This document shows, in pieces, positions 57,553 through 64,000 of a stretch of 64,000 nt of DNA. Numbering within the stretch: position 1 is the stretch's first letter; each line of letters begins with the position of its first letter. Below the pieces are notes generated by a model. It was not told the origin of the DNA, did no database searches, and saw nothing but the letters and a program-made list of their open reading frames with translations. The position numbers and the translations under genes are program-made. The stretch lies in the NCBI GenBank assembly GCA_006844605.1, contig SPJN01000002.1, positions 80,337-144,336 of the forward strand. Reading direction: 5' to 3'. The stretch comes from Hyphomicrobiales bacterium (GTDB lineage Bacteria; Pseudomonadota; Alphaproteobacteria; SPJN01).

Positions 57553-58055
57553 GATGCGTCTCCATCATTTTTGGCTAGCATCTCACCAATCATGGAGGCG
57601 GTGGTATTCGCGCCGATCGGATCAGAACGGTTTGCGGCAAGCATAAAGCTGCCGGCGCAATGAGCGATAGGTTTGTCCGGGCTGTCGGTATAGGCAACCC
57701 CGCGCACAAAGGCGACCGCGCGGGTCAGGCGGTAGCATTCAGTGGTGCAGAATATATCTTTCCCAGCCTCTGCCGGGCGCATGTAATCGATGCGCAGATC
57801 AATCGTCGCAATGGCCATTGGCGCAGGCAAGGCTGAAATCACGGACGACCCGCAAACATTATCCAGCATTGCCGTGATGACACCGCCGTGAATAATGCCA
57901 GAGTCCGGGTCACCGATCAGATGATCGGCATAGGGCACCTTGGCGGTAACTTTGCCTTTTTCGGCGCTGATGATGCGAATGCCGATGGCATTGGCAAAGG
58001 GCACGTGGGAAATCAATTGACCGGCCGCTTCTTCAATGTCGGGATTGTCGCTCAT
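57549..58055 (-). CDS. PaaI-type hotdog thioesterase (first copy)
   Basis: A 168-aa thioesterase with the motif SGIIHGGVITAMLDNVCG and RIDYMRPAEAG. First gene of the thioesterase-thioesterase-MATE unit, divergent from a TetR gene and likely controlled through the palindrome 26 bases ahead of its start. Confidence 0.9.
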   Translation of the reverse strand: MSDNPDIEEAAGQLISHVPFANAIGIRIISAEKGKVTAKVPYADHLIGDPDSGIIHGGVITAMLDNVCGSSVISALPAPMAIATIDLRIDYMRPAEAGKDIFCTTECYRLTRAVAFVRGVAYTDSPDKPIAHCAGSFMLAANRSDPIGANTTASMIGEMLAKNDGDAS

Positions 58056-58080
58056 ATTATCACTTCAAACTGTCTGAATT

Positions 58081-58097
58081 GTTGACGGGGCGTCAAC
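58081..58097. promoter_or_regulatory. Perfect palindromic operator candidate
   Basis: GTTGACG-GGG-CGTCAAC, a perfect 7-base inverted repeat with a 3-base centre, lies between the thioesterase start (58055) and TetR start (58132). Symmetry and position suit autoregulation by the TetR protein and control of both sides. Confidence 0.65.
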
Positions 58098-58131
58098 TTT
58101 GGTCCACATCTTTATTGAATGTCTTTATAGC

Positions 58132-58794
58132 ATGAAAGATTCCAAAGTGGCTGAGCCAAAACGTCTTGAAGATGAAGGGGTTACCCCATCCGCGTCCCAG
58201 CCGGGCAAGCGTGAACGGACCAAGCAAGCGAATCGGGAGGCGATATTGCTTGCCGCCGCCAAGGTTTTTGCGGAGCTGGGATATGGGGCCACAACGGTGC
58301 GCGATATTATTCGCCAGACCGATTTGGCGGCGGGCACTTTTTATAACTATTTCAAAAGCAAGGAAGAGGTGTTCGAGGCGCTGTCCGACCAGTCTGCCTT
58401 GCGTGTGCGCCCCCGTTTACGTGACGAACGAGTGAAGGCGCAAAATTTTGAAGGCTTTATCATCGGTAGTTTCCGTACCTTCTTTGAATATGCGGAAAGT
58501 GACCGTGACTATTTCAATGTCATGCGCCGCAACACGGGTGCCTTGCGGGTGCGTATGGACACGCCCGAAATCGTCGCCGGGTTTGACGAACTGGAGCAGG
58601 ACATTCGTGACGGGATCGCACAAGGCTTATTGCCCGATGTTGATCCCAGCTATTTGACCGGGGCGATGATCGGCGTGGCGTTTGAGGTGTGTGACCGCAT
58701 GTTGCAACGCGAACCGATTGATGTGGACAATGCGGCCAAATTTGCGTCTGACCTGTTTTTGGGCGGGCTGCGCTCTATGACAGGTAAATCATAA
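58132..58794 (+). CDS. TetR/AcrR-family regulator
   Basis: A 220-aa regulator with a basic N-terminal extension before the helix-turn-helix (AILLAAAKVFAELGYGATTVRDI... GTFYNYFKSKEE). Upstream ATG 58099 would be inside the palindrome edge, so ATG 58132 is preferred. Likely ligands are acyl-CoA or drugs, judging by thioesterases, hydrolase and MATE exporter next to it; that is inference. Confidence 0.92.
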   Translation: MKDSKVAEPKRLEDEGVTPSASQPGKRERTKQANREAILLAAAKVFAELGYGATTVRDIIRQTDLAAGTFYNYFKSKEEVFEALSDQSALRVRPRLRDERVKAQNFEGFIIGSFRTFFEYAESDRDYFNVMRRNTGALRVRMDTPEIVAGFDELEQDIRDGIAQGLLPDVDPSYLTGAMIGVAFEVCDRMLQREPIDVDNAAKFASDLFLGGLRSMTGKS

Positions 58795-58832
58795 TATTCT
58801 ATTTTTGATCTAAAGTGGGGGAGGGCTGACCG

Positions 58833-59861
58833 ATGCAAGCCTTGATTACAAAATTGATACTGATGCTGCCGGGGTTTATTCTGAACTGGTTCGCTGGCGG
58901 CAAGACAATCGTTCGGGGTCGTGTGCTGGACCCGCGTATGAATTTCATCGCGACAATGGCGAAAAAGGCGATGGCAGATGGCCCCGCCAACCCCAGCGTA
59001 CAAGAACGGCGTGAGGCAGCAAATGCCGGGTTGGCGATGCTTGAAGGCAAGCCCCGCGCCATGAAGGCGATTGAACATCGCACGATCCCCGGACCTTTCG
59101 GTGAAACGCCCATTCGCATCTATACGCCCAATAGTGGCAACGGCGCCTTGCCGCTGATGGTCTATTATCATCAGGGTGGTTGCGTCATCGGTAACCCCGA
59201 TTGGTGCGAAACATTCTGTACCTATATCGCTGATGAGGCGAAGGCGATTGTTGTATCGGTTGACTATCAAAAGGCACCTGAACATGTGTTCCCTGCGTCC
59301 TTTGATGATGCGTTGAACGCCTATGACTGGGCGGTCAACAATGCCGCTGCCCTTGGTGCCGACCCGGCCCGCATGGGCATTGGTGGCGACAGCGCGGGCG
59401 GTAACCTGTCAGCAGCCATCACCCATGAATTGAAAAAGCAAAACCGCCCCCAACCTTTGGTGCAATTGCTCGTCTATCCGTGGACCACAACTGTGCAGGA
59501 GCTACCCTCACGCGAAGAGTTTGGCGAAAGCTACCCGCTCGACAAACCGACGATGGATTTCTTTAAGGAACAATATTTACCGGACGCGGAAACAATGTCG
59601 TTCGATCATCGTTGCTCCCCCCTTGATGAAGAAGACTGTTCCGGGCTTGCGCCTGCTGTGATTGCAACAGCAGGTTTTGACCCGATCAGTGACGAGGGCC
59701 AGGCCTATGCCGAAAAGTTGAAGGCCGCCGGCGTGCCGGTTGAATTCAAATGTTATGAATCTTTGACCCATTCATTCACCGCCATGTCCGGTGTGTTGCC
59801 TGCTGCGAAACAGGCCATCACCACATTGGCGCAACAAACAGCAGTGCGGTTGAATAAATGA
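58833..59861 (+). CDS. Alpha/beta hydrolase, HSL-like, with HQGG oxyanion motif
   Basis: A 342-aa esterase of the hormone-sensitive-lipase family. The nucleophile elbow GGDSAGGNLS is intact, as is the late Asp in AGFDPISDEG and His in SLTHSF. The usual HGGG is HQGG here (YYHQGGCVIG). GGGGGAGGG precedes the ATG. It follows the TetR gene by 38 bases and overlaps the next gene by four. Confidence 0.9.
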   Translation: MQALITKLILMLPGFILNWFAGGKTIVRGRVLDPRMNFIATMAKKAMADGPANPSVQERREAANAGLAMLEGKPRAMKAIEHRTIPGPFGETPIRIYTPNSGNGALPLMVYYHQGGCVIGNPDWCETFCTYIADEAKAIVVSVDYQKAPEHVFPASFDDALNAYDWAVNNAAALGADPARMGIGGDSAGGNLSAAITHELKKQNRPQPLVQLLVYPWTTTVQELPSREEFGESYPLDKPTMDFFKEQYLPDAETMSFDHRCSPLDEEDCSGLAPAVIATAGFDPISDEGQAYAEKLKAAGVPVEFKCYESLTHSFTAMSGVLPAAKQAITTLAQQTAVRLNK

Positions 59862-60853
59862 CCGGACAAACCATCCGCGCTGCACAGGTCGCAGCGTTGA
59901 GCGACGATTTTTCCTCCGTCCAAATTGTTGACCTGCCCCTTGATGCCCCCACGCCGGATGAGGTGCGGGTGACTATGAAGGCGGTGGCAATCAACTATCC
60001 CGACGTGTTGATGGTCAAGGGCGGCTACCAGTTCAAGCCACCCTTGCCCTATATCGTCGGGATGGAAGGTAGCGGTGTTGTCAACGCTGTTGGTGCCAAC
60101 GTGACCGACTGGCATGTCGGGGACGAGGTGATCGTTGGTGGGCGCGCTGGTCTGATGGCTGAACAGCTATGTGTACCAGCGGCGGGCCTGCGTAAAAAAC
60201 CAACGGGGCTAAACTTTCAGGAGGCGGCGGGCTATACCACCGTTGCCCTGACCGCCTATGTGGCGCTGGTCCCGCGCGGCCATCTGGAGGCGGGCGAAAC
60301 CCTGCTGGTGCATGGCGCGGCAGGCGGTGTCGGCATCGCTGCGGTTGAGCTGGGCAAACATTTGGGCGCGACCGTCATCGCCACCGCCAGTAGCGAAGAA
60401 AAACGCGCTTTGTGCCTTGAAAAAGGGGCCGACCATGTGTTGAGCCCTACCGGCGGGTTCCGTGAACAGGTCAAAGACCTAACAGGCGGGCGCGGCGCTG
60501 ATGTGATTTATGACCCCGTTGGCGGCGATGTGTTTGACGAATCCGTTCGCTGCATCAATTGGGGCGGTCGCTTGTTGGTGATTGGGTTTGCGGGGGGCCG
60601 CATTCCAACCGTGTCGGCCAACATGCCCCTGATCAAGGGGTTTTCCGTCGTTGGCGTGCGAGCGGGGGAATATGGTCGCCGCAACCCGGATAAGGGGGCA
60701 AAGGCAATGGCAGCGATTATGCAATTGGCAGATGATGGCGTAATCAAACCCCCGGTTGGGGCCAGTTTCCCGCTGGAACAGGCTGTGGATGCCCTGCGCA
60801 ACCTTGACACACGTCAAGCACTGGGCAAAACGGTTGTGACGCTGAACGGTTAA
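59858..60853 (+). CDS. NADPH:quinone oxidoreductase family protein
   Basis: A 331-aa zinc-free medium-chain dehydrogenase. NYPDVLMVKGGYQFKP and GMEGSGVV are typical of the quinone oxidoreductase branch; the NADPH motif is HGAAGGVGIAAVELGK. Catalytic zinc Cys residues are absent. It overlaps the hydrolase gene (ATGA) and its 3' end overlaps the convergent transporter by four bases. Confidence 0.92.
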   Translation: MTGQTIRAAQVAALSDDFSSVQIVDLPLDAPTPDEVRVTMKAVAINYPDVLMVKGGYQFKPPLPYIVGMEGSGVVNAVGANVTDWHVGDEVIVGGRAGLMAEQLCVPAAGLRKKPTGLNFQEAAGYTTVALTAYVALVPRGHLEAGETLLVHGAAGGVGIAAVELGKHLGATVIATASSEEKRALCLEKGADHVLSPTGGFREQVKDLTGGRGADVIYDPVGGDVFDESVRCINWGGRLLVIGFAGGRIPTVSANMPLIKGFSVVGVRAGEYGRRNPDKGAKAMAAIMQLADDGVIKPPVGASFPLEQAVDALRNLDTRQALGKTVVTLNG

Positions 60854-61797
60854 AGCCAGCGTAACTTTTTCAGCAAGGCCAGAAAAATCAGAATCAGTCC
60901 GGGCACCATGGCAAGGACGATCCAAAAGCCAAAGCCGCTTTCAACCATCGGCATCCCGCCGACATTAATGCCGAACAATCCGGTCAGTAATGATGGCGGC
61001 AATAGCAGGATAGATACCAGCGCCAACATATACATGGTGCGGTTCATGCGTTCATTCACATCGGCCATCAAATCATCATGAATGACGCCTGTGCGTTCCT
61101 TCAATTCCTCCAGCACCTCGACAATACGTACAGTATTCTGTGCCTGTTCCCTGATGTGGTCCCGATGGCTGTCCTCCAGCCAATCAACTTTCAATTTGGC
61201 AAGCGCAAACAACGCATCGCGTTGCGGGGCCATGTAACGGCGCAGGCCCGCAATGACATGGCGGGTCGAAACGACTTGCTCGCGCAAATTGCTGGGGCCG
61301 CCGCTTTCGGCATGCTCTTCAAGGCCGTCGATTTTGACTTCCAATTCATCCACCAGTTCGCGCAACCGTTCGGTTAGCCCCGTCACCGTGCGGGTCAAAA
61401 AGTCAGCAGCGTTCGCCGGCCCTTTGCCGATTTCCAAATCCTGCCGGATGGCGTTGATGGTGCGCACAGGGCGCAGCCTGACTGTGACGAGCGACCCTTC
61501 CGTCACCCACAGACGTAAGCCGATCAAATCATGGGGGGCATCCCCGTCATTCGTGTTGGCACCGCGTAGCACGATCAGCGCGTGATCATCAACAAGATCG
61601 GCGCGCGGACGTGCTGCATCTTCGACCATCACAGGGACATAAAGCGCAGGGACCCCTGCCTGATCCTGCAACCAGTTTTTCAGATTGTCGTGGCCCCGTT
61701 CCAGATGCACCCAATGGGGCCCATCATCATTCAATGGCCCGGCATGGATCAATCCGTGATCTTCCGCAGGTAGTTCTGTGGATGCAGTAATGGCCAT
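60850..61797 (-). CDS. zntB: ZntB/CorA-like divalent cation transporter
   Basis: A 315-aa CorA-superfamily channel with a large cytoplasmic domain and two C-terminal helices (MLALVSILLLPPSLLTGLFGIN and the last helix). The signature after the first helix is GINVGG rather than GMN, as in ZntB. ATG 61797 follows GGGGGAG; the longer frame lacks a ribosome site. Zinc or another metal is transported by family analogy. Confidence 0.9.
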   Translation of the reverse strand: MAITASTELPAEDHGLIHAGPLNDDGPHWVHLERGHDNLKNWLQDQAGVPALYVPVMVEDAARPRADLVDDHALIVLRGANTNDGDAPHDLIGLRLWVTEGSLVTVRLRPVRTINAIRQDLEIGKGPANAADFLTRTVTGLTERLRELVDELEVKIDGLEEHAESGGPSNLREQVVSTRHVIAGLRRYMAPQRDALFALAKLKVDWLEDSHRDHIREQAQNTVRIVEVLEELKERTGVIHDDLMADVNERMNRTMYMLALVSILLLPPSLLTGLFGINVGGMPMVESGFGFWIVLAMVPGLILIFLALLKKLRWL

Positions 61798-61878
61798 GCA
61801 GGGCTCCCCCAGGGTACGGTCGTTCGGGCGATCCAACAGGAAAGAATTTTGGGTGCGCCGATTCCTATCGTCATGCTA

Positions 61879-61893
61879 GAACAGGGTATGAAC
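61879..61893 (+). promoter_or_regulatory. Candidate LexA-type box GAAC-N7-GAAC at the helicase start
   Basis: GAAC-AGGGTAT-GAAC is the reverse complement of GTTC-N7-GTTC. It overlaps the ATG at 61888; if the gene begins at ATG 61924 the box sits just upstream. Chance is possible. Confidence 0.4.
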
Positions 61894-64000
61894 AAAAGGG
61901 AAGCGCAAACAGCACCGGATGGGATGTTGCCGCCAGTTATTGATGACTGGTTTATTGGCCGTGATTGGGCGCCACGTGCACACCAGCTGGAAATGCTGTC
62001 CCACGGACAGGCAGGTCAGTCAGCCCTGTTGATTGCGCCAACGGGGGCGGGCAAGACCCTGGCCGGGTTCTTGCCGACGCTAACCGATTTGGTTGCTGCT
62101 GTGGATGCCGCGCGTGGGGGCAAGGTGCGTCCCCATAAATTGCACACAATCTATATCTCGCCGCTGAAGGCACTTGCCGTTGATGTGCGGCGCAACCTGA
62201 TCGACCCGGTGTCTGAAATGGGCCTAGACCTCAGGATTGAAACGCGGACCGGCGACACGCCGCAATCGCGCCGCCAACGGCAACGGCGCTATCCGCCCGA
62301 TATTCTGCTGACCACGCCTGAACAGCTGGCATTGCTATTATCCTACCCTGATGCTGACCGTTTTTTCGGTGATTTGCAGTGCGTGATTTTGGATGAACTT
62401 CATGCCATCGAAAACACCAAACGGGGCGACCTGTTGGCGCTGGGCCTTGCGCGGCTGACGCATTTTTCCCCCGATGCGCGGCGGGTCGGCCTGTCTGCGA
62501 CAGTGGCGGAACCTGACCGTTTGCGTCGCTATCTTGTGCCGCAAGATGACGCCGCAGAAAAACAGGCCGCGTTGGTGCGCGGGCAGGCAGGGGCGGTGCC
62601 CGAAGTTACGATATTAAAGTCGGCCAATGACCTGCCTTGGGCGGGTCATTCGGCGGTCTATGCGGTCCAAGACATTCTGGACATGATTGACAGTGCCACG
62701 GTTGCGTTGGTCTTCGTCAATACGCGCAGTCAGGCCGAACGCATGTTTCAGGAATTGTGGGCAGCGAATAGCGACAATCTTCCCATTGCCCTGCATCACG
62801 GGTCGCTGTCGGTTGAACAACGGCGCAAGGTTGAACAGGCGATGATCAGCGGGGCGCTGCGCGGGGTGGTCTGTACCTCAACCCTTGATCTGGGAATTGA
62901 CTGGGGCGCGGTTGATCTGGTCATTCAGGTCGGGGCACCCAAAGGGGCCAGCCGGATGATGCAGCGCATTGGTCGGGCCAATCATCGGTTGGATGACCCC
63001 AGCCAAGCCGTATTCGTGCCGTCAAATCGGTTTGAGGTTTTGGAGTGTCAGGCGGCCGTTTCCGCGATTGAGGCAGGTCTGCTTGACGGCGTGCCGGAAA
63101 AAATCGGCGCGCTTGATGTGTTGGCGCAACATGTGATGGGCGTGGCGGTGCATGGGCCGTTTGACCCCAATGCGCTGTTCTGCGAAGTGACCAGCGCCGC
63201 GCCCTATCGCAGCCTGACGCGGGACAAGTTTGATCGCATCATCGACTTTGTCGCGACGGGCGGCTATGCGCTACGTGCCTATGATCGGTACAAGCGCCTG
63301 ACGCCGATTGGCGAAAAAGGCTGGTTGCGCCTGTCCCATCCCAATCACGCGCAAAGTTATCGCCAAAATCTGGGCACCATTATCGAAGCGCCCATGTTGA
63401 AGGTGCGTCTTGTCAAGCAGGCGGGCGGTTCAGCCCGTCGCCCACAGGGCCGGGGGCGCGGGCGTTATTTGGGCGAGATTGAGGAAATGTTCATCGAACA
63501 AATGGCGGTGGGTGATACGTTTTTGTTCGCAGGTCACGTTCTGCAATTTGAAGGCATGGTCGAAACCGATGTGATTGTCACAAAGGGTAAGGCAACCGAA
63601 CCACGCATCCCGTCCTATTACGGGGGCAAGTTTCCGCTGTCCACATTTCTGGCACAAGGGGTGCGCCATTTGCTTGCCACGCCATCACGCTGGTCTGAAT
63701 TACAGGGGCAGGTGCGCGATTGGTTGGCGCAACAGCAATGGCGGTCTGTCCTGCCGCGAGTTGACCAAATGTTGATCGAAACATTTCCGCGCGGCAATCG
63801 GCATTACATGGTGTGCTACCCGTTTGAGGGACGCTTGGCCCATCAAACACTGGGCATGTTGTTAACCCGCAGGTTGGAGCGAATGCGTTATCGACCACTG
63901 GGCTTTGTCGCATCCGATTATGCCATCGCCATATGGGGCCTGCGTGATATGAGCGATTTGGACTTCGCCACCTTATTTGACGAAGACATGCTGGGTGATG
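61888..64000 (+). CDS. Lhr-like, ligase-associated DEXH-box helicase (5' part)
   Basis: An ATP-dependent helicase, open to the window edge (704 codons seen). Walker A is APTGAGKT (50-57 if starting at 61888), DELH is at 169-172, then VGLSATVAEP, and in the second RecA half STLDLGIDWGAVDLVIQVGAPK and QRIGRANHR. This is the Lhr-like group often found beside DNA ligase and a metallophosphoesterase; those partners would lie downstream. A start at 61924 (MLPPVIDDW) fits relatives and is the likely alternative. Confidence 0.88.
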   Translation, partial: MNKREAQTAPDGMLPPVIDDWFIGRDWAPRAHQLEMLSHGQAGQSALLIAPTGAGKTLAGFLPTLTDLVAAVDAARGGKVRPHKLHTIYISPLKALAVDVRRNLIDPVSEMGLDLRIETRTGDTPQSRRQRQRRYPPDILLTTPEQLALLLSYPDADRFFGDLQCVILDELHAIENTKRGDLLALGLARLTHFSPDARRVGLSATVAEPDRLRRYLVPQDDAAEKQAALVRGQAGAVPEVTILKSANDLPWAGHSAVYAVQDILDMIDSATVALVFVNTRSQAERMFQELWAANSDNLPIALHHGSLSVEQRRKVEQAMISGALRGVVCTSTLDLGIDWGAVDLVIQVGAPKGASRMMQRIGRANHRLDDPSQAVFVPSNRFEVLECQAAVSAIEAGLLDGVPEKIGALDVLAQHVMGVAVHGPFDPNALFCEVTSAAPYRSLTRDKFDRIIDFVATGGYALRAYDRYKRLTPIGEKGWLRLSHPNHAQSYRQNLGTIIEAPMLKVRLVKQAGGSARRPQGRGRGRYLGEIEEMFIEQMAVGDTFLFAGHVLQFEGMVETDVIVTKGKATEPRIPSYYGGKFPLSTFLAQGVRHLLATPSRWSELQGQVRDWLAQQQWRSVLPRVDQMLIETFPRGNRHYMVCYPFEGRLAHQTLGMLLTRRLERMRYRPLGFVASDYAIAIWGLRDMSDLDFATLFDEDMLGD

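Overview
The window is a gene-dense (roughly 55% G+C by eye) stretch of a chromosome that reads as a free-living alphaproteobacterium, possibly from a marine lineage. The lineage evidence is a split F0-type ATP synthase operon with paired b and b' subunits, a CcrM-type GANTC methyltransferase with GANTC sites clustered in front of it, a class I (archaeal-type) lysyl-tRNA synthetase, the smc / DsbA-like / DciA-like // mutY arrangement, an ispH-thrB-rnhA operon, and GTTC-N7-GTTC boxes of the alphaproteobacterial LexA type. I cannot assign a genus. No tRNA, rRNA, IS element, prophage or CRISPR array was recognised.

Layout. 1-6.5 kb: the end of meaB, a secreted protein with three long internal repeats, a ScfR/RamB-type regulator divergent from isocitrate lyase, and a DUF4170 protein. 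6.5-10.3 kb: an RraA-like protein, an SDR, and a convergent pair (ALO-type FAD oxidase and D-threonine-aldolase-like enzyme). 10.4-14.8 kb: a four-gene spore-coat-U chaperone-usher pilus locus. 14.8-17.8 kb: SMP-30 lactonase, SDR, alpha/beta hydrolase. 17.9-19.5 kb: queC, queD, queF. 19.5-23.5 kb: TetR, rpmJ, HAD phosphatase, a saccharopine-dehydrogenase-like protein, peroxiredoxin and a small HTH protein. 23.5-26.7 kb: ispH-thrB-rnhA and a lipoprotein. 26.8-31.7 kb: a tandem glycine riboswitch followed by gcvT, gcvH, gcvPA, gcvPB. 32.2-35.1 kb: atpI-B-E-b'-b. 35.3-41.4 kb: smc, DsbA-like, DciA-like, mutY. 41.4-44.5 kb: ccrM, rnhB and a radical SAM protein. 44.7-45.8 kb: a Gln/Pro-rich exported protein and a glycosyltransferase. 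45.8-52.3 kb: five closely spaced minus-strand genes from a DinG-like helicase to a PabB-PabC fusion. 52.4-55.8 kb: lysK, DUF952, pyrD, arsC. 55.7-60.9 kb: MATE exporter and two hotdog thioesterases divergent from a TetR gene, alpha/beta hydrolase and quinone oxidoreductase. 60.9-64 kb: a ZntB/CorA transporter and the start of an Lhr-like helicase.

How it fits together. Most of the window is core metabolism and chromosome maintenance. Accessory or lifestyle functions are the usher pilus, the repeat-bearing secreted protein and the acyl/ester-handling clusters around TetR regulators. The signals most worth a second look are regulatory and active-site features: a QueD whose catalytic Cys is Asn, candidate SOS boxes at the radical SAM gene and the Lhr-like helicase, GANTC clustering at ccrM, a perfect palindrome at a TetR gene that recurs (15 identical bases) in front of lysK, paired TTTGNCAAA sites between the acyl regulator and isocitrate lyase, and the three-repeat secreted protein. 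I did not find a clearly new multi-gene system.
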